From assembly GCA_013397935.1 (NCBI GenBank), contig VZRN01004254.1:1-64000 (forward strand): DNA of 64,000 bases, given 5' to 3'. This document shows, in pieces, positions 50,801 through 59,954 of this stretch. The DNA is from Dasyornis broadbenti. Taxonomy: Eukaryota > Chordata > Aves > Passeriformes > Dasyornithidae. Made by a program: the position numbers and the translations under genes. Each line of letters starts with the position of its first letter. Within the stretch, counting starts at the first letter, position 1. The notes beneath the pieces are model-generated. The model did no database searches and was not told the origin of the DNA. It worked only from the letters and a program-made list of their open reading frames with translations.

Positions 50801-53800
50801 AGCACAAGATAAATCTCCCAGCCATGACCTGGCTGAGTCCTGTGAACAAGCACCATCTGCCTACAACTGCACAGGGACTAAGCTGATTTTGCAGCACTTT
50901 GGCTTGCTTGCTGGTGGAGCTTCCATCCTTTCAGTGAAAAACACCTGATTTTGAAACAGCTTGCTTTGCTGTGCTGGAATTTAATCCTCCACCTTTCAGT
51001 CTTCTCATAGCAAAAATCTAGTATTCACCAGCATGTCCAATACCTGTGGACTACAGATAGTGCTGTGCTCGTTCATGGCCACGGTACAGCACGGACAAGC
51101 TCGGAGAAGTTGGGATCTCCATGTCAGCTGCAGATCACTTGCAGCTGAGGTTCCCTTTTGGACTGGTTGCTGCCTGTTGGAAACATTCAATGGTTATAGA
51201 AAAACCTTCAGATCAGTTACTGCTTCCTTTCCTGGAAAGCCAAGCAAGCACTGCCTCAGCTCCTGTTCTGACCTCTGTCCCTGGCAGCTGGAGGATTTCT
51301 TCACAACCCAACAAGTGAATGTCGTGATATCCAACTTAAACAGTATTTCACTGAACCCTTTCCGTTCATCTGCGTTATCACTGAACCTGTTTTGACAAGA
51401 TGAGCACCTTGTCAACCAGTAATGCCATAAACACATCAGAAACCTCTTTCTTCTCCTGTATGCAAGACCAGGGCTGTACTTAGGGAACCTCATTGCAAAC
51501 AGGTTCCAACTTCTTCCCTCTAGAGACTATGTCCTCTTCTGATTTTTATTTACTGCTGCAAGGCAAATGCCACAACCTCCTGAACTGCCTCTGATGTCTT
51601 TTCCTTGTCCCTTACCCACAGGATCAAGTGGGGTCCTACACGTTGGTTTACTGTGAATTCCAGAGGGTCTCCTGGGGGACCTTGTCTATTACAGATAACA
51701 TCAATGTTCCCTTTGCCCTTCCTGATGAGAAGGTGGGTGCAGGCATGGAGTCATGGACAGGCTGTGCACCACCGTGGCTGCTCTGCTCTCACCTTATTCA
51801 GCACAGGTGTTGCAGCATACACCACCACAGAAGGTCTATCTCTCCTAAGGTGATTTTTTTCTTTTTCTGAGTATCATCTACATTGACCTGAGCAGGACAC
51901 CCAGTTTGGGATTTTCACAGGTCATATCTACCAGGGGACAATATATAGATAAAATCAAATCAGGTGTTTCTTTTAGCTGTGTTTATTTTAAAGACACATT
52001 TACTTAAAACAACAGTAACCTCACCATACTAGGCTGTTAATTTCCTACCCATCCAAGCCTTTCCCCAGAGGCTGCTCAGCAACTGCCTTCTTTATCAGCT
52101 TAGAAGGGTAGCCACTACACCATCCTTCTTTTGGTTCATGTTTCCAGCTACACATTTGGGCTATCAAGTTAAAACAGCCAAGCCCAAGGTTATTTTTTTC
52201 TCTGAAGCTGAACAGAGATTCTACTGAAAAAATATTTTTCCTCCCTTTCAGGCTTCTAGGAACCACAATCAAGACAGAAAGCTCTCAAACGCCCTGCCAC
52301 AAGATCTTTGGCTAGTCAGATCCACAGCTAGGTGACTGCCCTCTCATGGCCAATGATGCTTTGCTTTCCTTCTTCTACTGAAGCTGTACCCTTTGCCAGT
52401 GGCTCATTTCCATCAGGAATTTTAATCTAACCACAGCTTTCCTGCTTACGTGTGTTCCATGAGAAACCCACTGACCAATGGCACCAGGATGCAAGCACCT
52501 CCTGGGCCCATGCTGACTTTACAGAGCAGAGCCAGGCTTCCTTCCCTGGCCTGATATTTTTGTTTGCTAGGTACCATTTGAGCTGTTTTCCCAGCAGGCT
52601 CTGGCTGCTGCCTTTTAAGTGTCTTCAAGCGTTTACTTTTGGTCTTGTTTTAAATTCCTTCTGCAACTTTCTCCTGCAAACACTGATAATTCATTCTGTT
52701 GTGATTTTACATAAATAAATATTTACAACTACTCTCTTTAGAAACAAAATACATCCACCTGACATCTTTGCTGTCCATTTTGACAATATTTAAGATTCCT
52801 GCAGGGAAAAGAAATGCAAACCCTGATGATGGGATCAGAAAGACAGCTGTGATCCCAACTCCCTCAATGCCAGGAATCATCACTTGTTTCTGTGTCCTTT
52901 TTCTCTGTCTGTTTCTCTCACAAATGCACAATGCCCTCTCCCCACAGCATGGCACCACAGTGGCTCCCAAGGTCTCTTCTCTGTGTTGCCCAAGGCTGTC
53001 ACCCCACACAGCTCATCTTCCAACCCACCTTGCCCATCACTACAGCTCCAACAGTGTCAGTCCACAAGAATAGTGAATTGTTTTCTGCAGCTCTGGCACG
53101 TAAGGTCTGGTTGCAAATATTACACCTTCCTGACTCAAAGAGGTTGAACCTAGTGTCCAGTGAGACGTGATGTTCCTTTTCTTCAGGAAACTAATACGAC
53201 AAAGGCAAGGAAAGTGTGATGAATACTGCCAATAGTGCACTGATATCCCACTGAGTTCTTTTAAACTGATCCACCATAATCTTTCCAAAGAACTATGAAT
53301 CAATATTGATTGTAAGAGACAATTGAGTCAGGGGATGCCTTTGTGGCATGCATAAAAGGCAGAAGAAGCACTGAGATGCGGTTCTTTTTCTTTGGGTGCT
53401 CCTGGTAATTTAAATACTGTCCCAGAAACGTCGGGCCTGGATGAGCAGGATAGGGGAGGAGAAAGAATGAGGAGAAGAGGAAGAGAGTCTTTCTACTACC
53501 TGAATTTGGAAGCTGGCTTCCTTCAGGCTGAATCTTACAAGGTGCACACTGGTTCATGTAGCCCTACTAAAAATGACTACAGAACTCAAGCCTTCATCAT
53601 GTGAGTGCAGCAGTTCAGGAACCTCAGTAGGGCAGAGCTCTGAAAAATAGATGTAAATGATACCACGAACACAAGAGGTGTAAGGGTGGGATATGACAGG
53701 TTACCCTGAAAATAACCTGCTGTCTCCAGGGGCTGAGCAGCTATCCATCTCTGGAGGTCTTCCCTGCCATGTGGAACTACAACCACATGCTTAAGCATGT

Positions 53801-56362
53801 TATAATACTATTCCCTGGAACATTTTCTCCAGAAATGATGCTTCAGCACCATGAGACTCAACTCTTTGGAACTGACATGACATTCAAAATACGTCTAGAA
53901 ACAATGCACTCTCACTTGAGGCTGATGGGACTCAAAGGTGGAGCTGGCAGCAAAACAAAGATCCATAATTATTTTTCTTTCCCCAATTATTCTACAAACG
54001 CTTTTCCACCCTACAGGCTGCTCTCCCTTTGCTTTCTAGTTACAGCTTTGTGACCTGTAAACTTTTTTGTTTGCAACCTGTTGCTATGCAAAGATGTGTG
54101 AGGACAGAAATAAAAGAACTTTTCGGCCAGAAGTTTTCCGACATACCTGGAAGATACCCAAATGTTTTCTCCCATCTATAGGAAAGACAAGCCATTGCTT
54201 AAGAACATCCTCTGCTAAATGTGATTAGTTTCAGAATTTGAAAGTGCACTGCTGAAATTCATTCTTTAAATGTGAAATTGCATCCTGGTGCCAGATACAA
54301 ATAGTTGACTCAGCTGACAGTCAGAGAACATTTGAGAAATCACTAAAATAACTGAGAATGTAAGTGGAATTAATTCACCTTCAGTCTAAATAGAATTAAT
54401 TCACCTTCTGTAACCACTGTCAGATTTCTACCAGAAAAATCAGAACTTACTGTTTTTATTCTTAGAAGTTTCTTAAAATGCAAATGCAACCAAAGCACTA
54501 AAGGAATCCTGTATTATATAAATTTTAGTACCAAATAGCCCTGATTAGCAAGTAATAATGGCAAATAGGTATATCTCTTAGTCCAGCCCTGTGGCTGTGG
54601 GATTATGACAGAATCTTTGGCTGGCTGCTATTTTTTCCACATATTATCAAGAAAACATTGACAATACATTCATGGCAGGAGCCTCACTAAGAGCTTGCTG
54701 GGCATAAAGGCGATTTTCAGTGTCTTGGCCAGAAGAGCAGAGAGTGGAGCTTTGCCATTGAGCAGAGAGTGGGGTGCAACAAGGTCTCTTGCAGACAAGA
54801 CCCCAGGACTTCACTCTGGTACTTTCCTTCATGTTTGCCTCTTCTATGGTTTCAGCAGAGATGACAAGTCTTTCCTCTTCTTAGGGGCAGGTTATTATTT
54901 GAACTGTTATTTCTTAAGAGGACAGTTCAGATGACTTCTGTAGACACACAAGTGAGTGCCACAGGAGAAGGCAATGGAAACATGAAATTCTTGTTTGTCT
55001 GTGTGTCATCTACAAGTGTCAAACATAAAGTTCTTCAAAACAAATTTTGAGGTCTGATGACTTACATGGTATTGCAAAGCAGTTTGGAGTATATCAGAGA
55101 AAACTGGTGCTTCCTGTACCCCAGCATTAACTAACCCCAACATAATGGAAAAAGCACATCCCGTTGAAAAGAAATAGTAACAAATGCAAAGGCTTTTCAG
55201 CATTTTAGAGGGCTTGAATGTAAACCATCTGGCTCTGTGGGTACACCAGAGGGAATAGAGAGCAAGAAAGACCATGTGCCCTTAGGTCTGTGTCTAGGGT
55301 TGATTTTATGTACAGACTTAAAAAATGCATCCCTTTGATCACTGTGTAAGCCATGGGGAGGATCTGTAGGTACAACAGGCCCTGACCTACAAATCTCAGT
55401 TGAACCATCTCAAATCTGACAATGAAGGAACACAGGATATCAGTTAGAAGCATCTCTATTGATACAGAATAACAGACAGAAGGTGGGAGACAGTGATTTG
55501 CCGTAAATTGGTGAAAGTTCCTTAAAGAAGATATGGAGTCAGAGCTCTTGCCAGCTTTCCCCTTCCTTCACACAGAGTGTGACTAAAGGAAAGTCTTGCT
55601 GCTGAAACTGTAAAATCTATTAAGAGGGATTTCCAGTGCCCTGGCACAGCTGACAGCTAATTTGTTTTGTCTTTGCCTAGCAGGGATTTTCCATGCAGTG
55701 GACTCTTGTTTGCTGTGTAAGTCATCCGAGTATTTGTTAGTGTCATAGCTGGAGCCAGATGATGTTTATTCTGCTAACATCCAGTCGGACTCCAGCAGCA
55801 CTCATTGAGGTCAGGGCTTTATTTATAGAAGCAGATATACATTGAGATTCATTTTCTTTCCCTTGCTGTATTCTACCTAAGCTCATCCAAAACAGAAAGA
55901 AACATGCAGGCATGCAAGTAATACATTAATTGGGCCAGATCCATAAATTAGCACAGCACCACAGAGGCCAATGGAAAAAAAAGCATTTTTGAGCAGCTGA
56001 GGATCTTGTTCATTATTTCCCATGGGGAAGGGAGGGGTTTACAACCAGAAATTATAAAGCCAAAAGCAAAACCAACCAAGCAACAAAATGTCCTGGCATG
56101 TGGCAGAGCAGGTCTGCAATGCAAAATCCCTCCACCGAGATCTACAATTTGAAGTATTAATTTATTTTTCTTCTGTTTTCCCAATCACCAGAAAGTGCAA
56201 GAATCAGAGTGCAGAGAGCTCCAAGCAAGGAAAAGTAATGACTTAAAGCAATTTACCTGCAGAAATTGAGAAGGCATTGTCAGCGTACGCAGTCTGAGAC
56301 AGAGCAAAGCAGAAGAAAAGCAGCAGGTAAGATCCATGGACAAGCGGGCTGAGGACCAACAT
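18828..56362 (-). CDS. COLQ: COLQ, collagen-like tail subunit of asymmetric acetylcholinesterase (whole gene, 17 coding exons)
   Basis: Coding sequence on the minus strand, as the complement of the join 18828-18897, 20956-21058, 23302-23422, 24043-24162, 26186-26325, 28132-28228, 31449-31529, 32427-32462, 33204-33248, 33878-33904, 34804-34866, 37250-37321, 38716-38742, 39494-39538, 42228-42323, 44167-44279, 56257-56362. The total is 1362 nt, or 453 residues plus stop; human COLQ is about 455. The domain order is signal peptide (1 to about 27), proline-rich attachment domain (about 48-67), triple helix (about 100-287, with a short break at 269-274), and cysteine-rich C-terminal domain (357-453). 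Three COLQ chains form a triple helix. Each proline-rich domain holds one acetylcholinesterase tetramer. The basic helix motifs bind heparan sulfate (perlecan) and the C-terminal domain binds MuSK, which fixes the enzyme in the synaptic basal lamina. All phases match and no frameshift or premature stop was seen. I identified it from distinctive blocks, such as the attachment domain and the NNQEEL region, which match the human protein as I know it. Confidence 0.97.
19371..19405. repeat. Poly-A homopolymer, 35 bases
   Basis: Uninterrupted run of 35 A on the plus strand inside COLQ intron 16. No SINE, LINE or processed-gene body was recognised directly upstream, so its origin is unclear. Length is likely to vary between individuals and to be error-prone in sequencing. 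Confidence 0.95.
20853..20893. repeat. (AC)n microsatellite, about 20 units
   Basis: Perfect dinucleotide repeat in COLQ intron 16. On the coding strand it is a (GT)n run starting about 63 bases after the exon 16 donor site. It is likely to be polymorphic. Confidence 0.97.
20956..21058 (-). CDS. COLQ: COLQ exon 16
   Basis: 103 bases. It completes the split codon for Arg397, encodes residues 398-430 and ends with two bases of the Gly431 codon before GTATGTAAG. The peptide begins [14 protein letters not shown] and contains cysteines 398, 403, 415 and 425 of the C-terminal domain. The CGDG motif repeats the one in exon 15, pointing to an internally repeated cysteine-rich module. Confidence 0.96.
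23302..23422 (-). CDS. COLQ: COLQ exon 15
   Basis: 121 bases encoding residues 357-396 plus the first base of codon 397. It starts LTPFYPVDY and contains [17 protein letters not shown], with cysteines 373, 384 and 395. The acceptor is GGCCAG and the donor GTAAGT. In human COLQ this part belongs to the C-terminal domain needed for trimer assembly and for anchoring through MuSK, and mutations there are known in congenital myasthenic syndrome. The segment is highly similar to human from memory. Confidence 0.97.
24043..24162 (-). CDS. COLQ: COLQ exon 14
   Basis: Exactly 40 codons, phase 0 at both ends, encoding residues 317-356 from [14 protein letters not shown] to GWLPVQ, followed by a GTGAAA donor. 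It is the non-collagenous segment linking the helix to the cysteine-rich domain and is nearly the same as the human segment, which was decisive for recognising the gene. It has no cysteine. Confidence 0.98.
26186..26325 (-). CDS. COLQ: COLQ exon 13, end of the triple helix and start of the C-terminal region
   Basis: 140 bases. It completes Gly270 and encodes residues 271-316. After the helix break (QFAI) come [17 protein letters not shown], so the last Gly-X-Y triplets end at about 287 and are followed by cysteines 289 and 291, which are placed to link the three chains just beyond the helix. The rest is a Ser/Tyr/Pro-rich linker. Donor is GTAAGC. Confidence 0.96.
26326..31448 (-). other. COLQ: COLQ introns 12 and 11
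   Basis: Introns at 26326-28131 and 28229-31448. The open frames seen here are read-throughs of exon 12 or chance frames. No repeat family or additional gene recognised. Confidence 0.7.
28132..28228 (-). CDS. COLQ: COLQ exon 12 (collagen repeat)
   Basis: 97 bases encoding residues 238-269 plus the first base of codon 270. The Gly-X-Y triplets run from [10 protein letters not shown] to GPPGPSG. The register breaks at G268-L269-G270, and together with the start of exon 13 this makes a short interruption of the triple helix at the place where human COLQ also has one. It directly follows the basic KRGKQ motif that ends exon 11. Confidence 0.96.
31449..31529 (-). CDS. COLQ: COLQ exon 11 with the second heparin-binding motif
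   Basis: 81 bases, 27 codons, nine Gly-X-Y triplets (residues 211-237). It ends GRPGKRGKQ. The basic KRGKQ run (233-237) corresponds to the second heparan-sulfate-binding site known in mammalian COLQ. Donor is GTAGGA. Confidence 0.96.
32427..32462 (-). CDS. COLQ: COLQ exon 10 (collagen repeat)
   Basis: 36 bases, four Gly-X-Y triplets ([12 protein letters not shown], residues 199-210), phase 0 at both ends, between a TTTGTAG acceptor and a GTAAGT donor. Confidence 0.94.
33204..33248 (-). CDS. COLQ: COLQ exon 9 (collagen repeat)
   Basis: 45 bases, five Gly-X-Y triplets ([15 protein letters not shown], residues 184-198), phase 0 at both ends. It is highly charged, as in the human protein. Acceptor TCTTCAG, donor GTAATT. 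Confidence 0.94.
33878..33904 (-). CDS. COLQ: COLQ exon 8 (collagen repeat, 27-base micro-exon)
   Basis: Three Gly-X-Y triplets (GFPGTRGEK, residues 175-183), phase 0 at both ends, with acceptor CCCTTTAG and donor GTCAGT. The small size makes it easy to miss in automated prediction, but phase, motif and order support it. Confidence 0.92.
34804..34866 (-). CDS. COLQ: COLQ exon 7 (collagen repeat)
   Basis: 63 bases, seven Gly-X-Y triplets (residues 154-174, beginning [13 protein letters not shown] and ending GPMGSK). The donor GTTTGT is weaker than the others but keeps the GT. Confidence 0.95.
37250..37321 (-). CDS. COLQ: COLQ exon 6 (collagen repeat)
   Basis: 72 bases, eight Gly-X-Y triplets (residues 130-153, including [14 protein letters not shown]). 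Its first residues GRP complete the basic motif RKGRP started in exon 5. Acceptor TTCAAG, donor GTAAGA. Confidence 0.96.
38014..38075. repeat. 31-base tandem duplication
   Basis: Two adjacent copies of a 31-base unit starting GGTGTCAAAATCCT (38014-38044 and 38045-38075), differing at two positions. It lies in COLQ intron 5. Confidence 0.9.
38716..38742 (-). CDS. COLQ: COLQ exon 5 (27-base micro-exon, start of heparin-binding motif)
   Basis: Three Gly-X-Y triplets (GEIGRPGRK, residues 121-129), phase 0 at both ends, acceptor CTGGCAG and donor GTATGA. The last two residues join GRP of exon 6 to make RKGRP, the first heparan-sulfate-binding motif known in mammalian COLQ. Confidence 0.93.
39494..39538 (-). 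CDS. COLQ: COLQ exon 4 (collagen repeat)
   Basis: 45 bases, five Gly-X-Y triplets ([15 protein letters not shown], residues 106-120), phase 0 at both ends, acceptor TTCCTAG, donor GTAAGT. Confidence 0.95.
40193..40235. repeat. (TCCC)n low-complexity tract
   Basis: Pyrimidine-only tetranucleotide-like tract on the plus strand inside COLQ intron 3. Confidence 0.9.
41165..41228 (+). mobile_element. CR1 3'-end fragment
   Basis: Carries the CR1 tail block GGAATTAGATGATCTCTAAG followed by CTTCCAACCCAAACC and ATTCTATAATTC, all diagnostic of the last bases of avian CR1. Only about 65 bases are recognisable, so it is a strongly 5'-truncated or old copy. Confidence 0.85.
41700..41820 (+). mobile_element. 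CR1 3'-end fragment, diverged
   Basis: Contains the CR1 blocks GGTTGGATGGGGTTCTGAGC, then TAGTTGTATTGTCTCTG and CTTCCAACTCACGCTATAATG. It diverges more from consensus than the copies at 2.7 and 58.5 kb, so it is probably older. Orientation is the same as the fragment 0.5 kb to its left. Confidence 0.8.
42228..42323 (-). CDS. COLQ: COLQ exon 3, end of attachment region and start of triple helix
   Basis: 96 bases, 32 codons, residues 74-105, phase 0 at both ends. It begins [12 protein letters not shown], a short helical stretch. After cysteine 97 the helix begins at about 100 (GPPGPQ). Cys97 matches a cysteine of human COLQ just before its helix. Cys81 has no counterpart in the human sequence as I remember it. 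Donor is GTGAGT. Confidence 0.95.
42324..44166 (-). other. COLQ: COLQ intron 2
   Basis: 1.8 kb intron with a long (CCT)n/(AGG)n tract at 42520-42596, about 200 bases before exon 3. Nothing else recognised. Confidence 0.7.
42520..42596. repeat. (CCT)n / (AGG)n low-complexity tract
   Basis: About 77 bases, almost all pyrimidine on the plus strand. On the COLQ coding strand it is a G/A-rich tract upstream of the exon 3 acceptor. Confidence 0.92.
44167..44279 (-). CDS. COLQ: COLQ exon 2, proline-rich attachment domain
   Basis: 113 bases. It completes the codon of residue 36 (Asp) and encodes residues 37-73. The core is CRACCLL (48-54), five prolines, LFPPPYF. This is the proline-rich attachment domain: the Cys-Cys pair (51-52) bonds to C-terminal cysteines of acetylcholinesterase T subunits and the prolines thread through the four-helix bundle of the tetramer. 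A nearer AG at 44259-44258 (GGAACAG) would give the wrong phase for exon 1. The acceptor ending at 44280 keeps phase and gives LPCLEQKK, parallel to human LPSLDQKK. Donor is GTAAGT. Confidence 0.95.
46501..46637. repeat. Imperfect AT-rich repeat with internal palindromes
   Basis: Repeated, partly self-complementary units of the type AATAGATACTATTACTA, several copies in about 137 bases with varying spacing. It can fold back on itself and may be a decayed minisatellite. Confidence 0.8.
48798..48875 (-). mobile_element. CR1 3'-end fragment, old
   Basis: On the plus strand it reads CATAGAACCACGGATT, then GGCTGAAAAACACCACTAAG and GTTAACCTAGCACAG, matching the reverse complement of a CR1 tail with many changes. 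Confidence 0.7.
48985..49008. repeat. (AAAT)n short tandem repeat
   Basis: Six or so AAAT/AAAC units in COLQ intron 1. Confidence 0.85.
56257..56362 (-). CDS. COLQ: COLQ exon 1, start codon and signal peptide
   Basis: 106 coding bases from ATG at 56362-56360 to the first base of codon 36, then GTAAAT. The peptide [20 protein letters not shown] has a typical hydrophobic core and is followed by an A-Y-A signal-peptidase site after residue 27. It parallels the human start MVVLNP. The downstream residues NAFSISA also resemble the human sequence. This makes the product secreted through the ER, where it assembles with acetylcholinesterase. The start was chosen because it is the ATG giving a full signal peptide in phase with exon 2. 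The 5' UTR limit is not known. Confidence 0.92.
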
Positions 56363-56610
56363 GCTGGCTCTGCCCTGGCAGATTCCAGCTCAGAGGCGCA
56401 GGGCTGCTTTGGGGCTCTCTCTCTCTCTCCCCTCTCTCCCTCGCCTGCTCTCTGCCTCTGCCCTCACTATGGGATGCGTGTGTGTGTGTCTGTGTGTGTA
56501 CGTCTCTCTCTCTCTCCCCCCTCCCTCCCCGCGCCTTTAGGAAGAAAGAATGCCAACCATTTCCCATTAAATCTTCTCCTTACACTAGACACAGTTATAT
56601 TTAACTCCTG
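56363..56610 (-). promoter_or_regulatory. COLQ: COLQ 5' UTR / proximal promoter region
   Basis: Directly upstream of the COLQ start codon. It contains a G/A- and C/A-rich low-complexity block (56415-56530, coding strand) and, at 56595-56604, TTATATTTAA, which fits the MEF2 consensus YTAWWWWTAR and could also act as a TATA-like element. An E-box-like CAGTTG lies at 56619-56624. MEF2 and E-box factors drive many muscle genes, which fits COLQ expression in muscle. The transcription start is not determined. Confidence 0.4.
56415..56530. repeat. (TC)n-(GT)n-(TC)n low-complexity block
   Basis: Plus strand: CT repeats, a short unique piece, GT repeats, then CT repeats again. It begins about 55 bases upstream of the COLQ start codon, so it is in the 5' UTR or core promoter. 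Confidence 0.92.
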
Positions 56611-58499
56611 CGCTGGATCAGTTGCCCCTATTGTGGACATTAGCTGCTGAAACTGAGGCATGGGGGATTCTGGTTTTGCTAACAGAAGCAAAAAGGCACT
56701 TTGGATAATAATAATGATGAGCAGGAATGGGAGAAATTAAGAACTGGACTATAAACAGAATCCTTCAGTACAGGCAACCAGACACTGGCATCGAGATGGA
56801 TAAAATCCCTGATTGATCATCTTCTACAGGTCACTAATTGCCTTAATGAGAGAGATGAGCAGCGACCTAACATCTGCTGATCCCTGGTAGCTATGAGTGT
56901 TGCATTTATGTACAGAGTGCCACTCGAGGTGAGGGGTGCCACAAAGGCTTCATGAACCAACAAGCACATTATTATTTAGGATTTAAGTGAAAATGACAGC
57001 ATCACTGATAGTGCCAGACATTGATGATTGCACAGAGTTCACTGATGGGGTGCAACAGGTGGAAGAAACAATACATGTGCCATGATGGGCTGAGTGAAAC
57101 GCTATCAGCTCCGGGGGTGGTGATGGTCAACGCACTACACAGCACTGTGAAGAAAACAAACCTCCCACTCTCTGAAAAGCAGCAGGTGCCCTTGCTACCT
57201 ATACAAAAGTTTGGTGTCTTTGTGCCTCACTGCAACATGCAGGGTTTTGCAGATTAATTGGTGCCCTTTGAATAAGTAGCAGAGAGATCCTCCTCTCTGC
57301 CTGGAATCTGACAGTGGTTTCCATGAAAATCAGAGGTACATTCTTTGCTGTGGAAAACATCATTACTCTCTCCCAGAAGGAGATGGTTTTCTTTGCCCAC
57401 CATTTATTGTTTCCCACAAGAAAAATGTGAAAATATTTTGGATTAATTACAGAATTGAATTTTTTCATTTGAGAAAAGTTCTCATTGACAGAAACGATGA
57501 CACGTCCCCCTGGGCATTAGCTCCACTGAAGAGCAAAGTGAGATATTTCCACAATTCTGGTTAAACAGTCTTGGCTTTTACTTTCAACACACTGCAAACA
57601 TACTGGCAATTTTTTTCTAAATGTAGTGGCTAGATAGGAAAAATCACATCTGCGCTATATTTTTATCCTTAAAGGACATGCTTAATATAATCAAAATGCT
57701 TTCTAAAATCTCTTTCCAGTACTGCAACATTTTGGATAACAAATTTTTAATTTTAATTTAATCTACTTTATTCCACTGTGTGTTACTTTTTACTATTTGG
57801 CTCTTTCTTCTTTGACCAAGATAGCCATGGATTAAGTGAGAGCCATTAGTTTTCTTGGCATACTACCTCTCAGAGGGAAAGGAATAACTCTTGGGAAGTT
57901 TATCATGACAAGCCCTAAGCATGTAAGATTAATGTCCAGCTGCCTGATTATAAAGGAAAGCAGTAGGCAATCCCCATGTTAGAAGCCTGCATGGATGCTG
58001 AAAAAGATTGCTCAAAAGTTAAGATGTCAAGATTGTATTAGAAGATTCACTTCTGAAAATATATGACCATCACAATAGTTAGTCAAAGAAACAATTGAAT
58101 AATTTCAAGTCCTGCTGAAATCCCCCTGTAGTCTTTTAGCAATTGAAAATTTGGTAGAAATTTCTAGTACAAAATAAGTTCAATTTGATAAGGAAATAAT
58201 TAGTCCAGTAATGCTAGAAAAAACTAAGATCATGCAGTAGGATGCATATCTTTCCCCTCCTTCATCACCCACTTACTAATTTCAGTTCTTTGTTCGTTAG
58301 AACAGAAACACGTGTTTGGTAAAAATGCAATAACTTCTTGCTTGAAGAATATTGAAGAATGCATGGAATTCCATAATGAACCACATCCGCCCTCTGGTCA
58401 GCTTTAAAGAAGATAGGAATAAGGCATATATTTTTCCTCACAAGAGTGGTTGCTACCTGAAGAGAGCCTACAAGAAAGATGGAGAGAGACTTTTTGCAA
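56611..58499. other. Upstream flank of COLQ
   Basis: No gene or repeat recognised. Short open frames only. Confidence 0.5.
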
Positions 58500-58762
58500 A
58501 GGCTTGTAGTGTTCGTACAAGGGGGAATGATTTTAAACTGTAAGAGAGGAGATTTAGATTGGATATTAGGAAGAAATTCTTCTCTGTAAGGATGGTGAGG
58601 CACTGGAACAGAATGCCCAGAGAGGTAGTGGATGCCCCATCCCTGGAAGTGTCCAAAGTGAGGTTGGATGGGTCTAGTGGAAAGTGTCCCTGCCCACATC
58701 AGCATGATTGGAACTAGATGATGTGAGGTCCATTCCAACCCAAACCATTCTATGATTCTATA
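58500..58762 (+). mobile_element. CR1 3'-end fragment, about 260 bases
   Basis: Includes blocks near the CR1 consensus: GGATATTAGGAAGAAATTCT, CACTGGAACAGAATGCCCAG and GGAACTAGATGATGTGAGGT, ending CCATTCTATGATTCTAT. It looks like a fairly young 5'-truncated copy. The 157-codon open frame on the opposite strand here is a shadow of this repeat. Confidence 0.93.
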
Positions 58763-59954
58763 TCAGAGGTAGCCAGAAGCGATACAGAAATCCAGGACTG
58801 CTTCAGAGTTAAGAAAAACACAAAGTTAGCTAACTTAAATAGAGTTTAAATAGTGTCTTTTTAATCCGCTTATTGCAGTGGAGTACCCTGATTAAAAATT
58901 GAGGTTTTGTCAATGTTCTCCATTCTTTCAGCATAGCATCTCCATCGCTCTGAGCCTGTTTGACCTGAAATAGATCTCAGTCGATGTGAGAAGAAAACTC
59001 TGTGGGCATACACACTTCTGTGGAAAACACACCATCTTCCACAAATAAACTCAAAAGGAGACATTTGGACTTACATTCATTTGAAGAGACCTCTTCTTCA
59101 TTTTGTAGTTCCATTAACTCTTTAGGTTTTAGTGGAAACCTCTCATTACAGGGCAGTGAGCCAGGCCATGTTAGAGTGCAAGTCCTGTGTTCTGTTTCCT
59201 CTCATTCTGAGATGTTTGCTTTACCAGCTGAGACTGCTGGTAAGGTTGCTAATGATTCCACTGGAGAAGAATAAAGTCCTTTGGAAATAAAATGGACAGT
59301 AGCTGTAGGCTTATTGCTTTTGACTTGTGCGGGTGACAGGACAGCAGACTGAAATTCCCTGCTAACTGGTGCTCCAGGTTGGATGACAAGGCTGTACACC
59401 TGGTCACACAGCTTGTTTCTGACCTCCATGGCATCAGTGCCTATGGCAGAGTGAATCCTGAGGAGGGAAAGTGTCGTGTAGCAGAGGAAGTCTGGCACCA
59501 GAGACTTGACAAACGTGCTTTCCAGGCCCTGAGCCCTGTGAACTTGCTCAGCCAAGTAATGCATTTCTCCAGCTATTCCCTATATTTTTTATTTGTGGTA
59601 GATGCCACAGCAACTAAAAATTACAAAAGCCAACCAACACATGATGAGAAAAATAGCCTGCACAGTTTGTCTTGTTTGTTCAAGGAGCTGTTGCTCAAAC
59701 TTTTCAGTCCAAACTTGAGCGCTTAGAAGTTCACGGAGGAATCTGCTGATGACACTACCATGTAAATAGAATTTATGAGCTTTTTTCTATGCAAGAACTA
59801 ATGAAGACTTGTTAAAAAGGAGGCTTCTTCCCAGCCCTGTTCACTTTTGGTTGGCAGGTACTGCATCAACAAGACACAGTAAAATGAATATAGTTAAAAT
59901 ACCATCAATCTCAAATTCTTTCATCAACACCATTCTAGTTAGGACAAAGATAAT
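58763..59954. other. Unassigned stretch with overlapping open frames
   Basis: Open frames of 120 codons (59202-59564, minus) and 115 codons (59379-59726, plus) overlap in a locally GC-richer segment. No domain was recognised on either strand and no exon boundary supports them. Confidence 0.3.

Larger units (their letters stand above)
44280..56256 (-). other. COLQ: COLQ intron 1 (12 kb)
   Basis: Largest intron. It holds an ATAGATACTATT-type imperfect repeat (46501-46637), a short old CR1 fragment (48798-48875) and an (AAAT)n stretch near 48985-49008. Mammalian COLQ has an alternative first exon driven by a second promoter. I could not identify its equivalent here. No other gene was recognised. 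Confidence 0.65.

Noticed and set aside
58265..58738. 157-codon open frame on the minus strand
   Set aside because: Lies mostly over the CR1 fragment at 58500-58762 in antisense orientation and is a shadow of the repeat.
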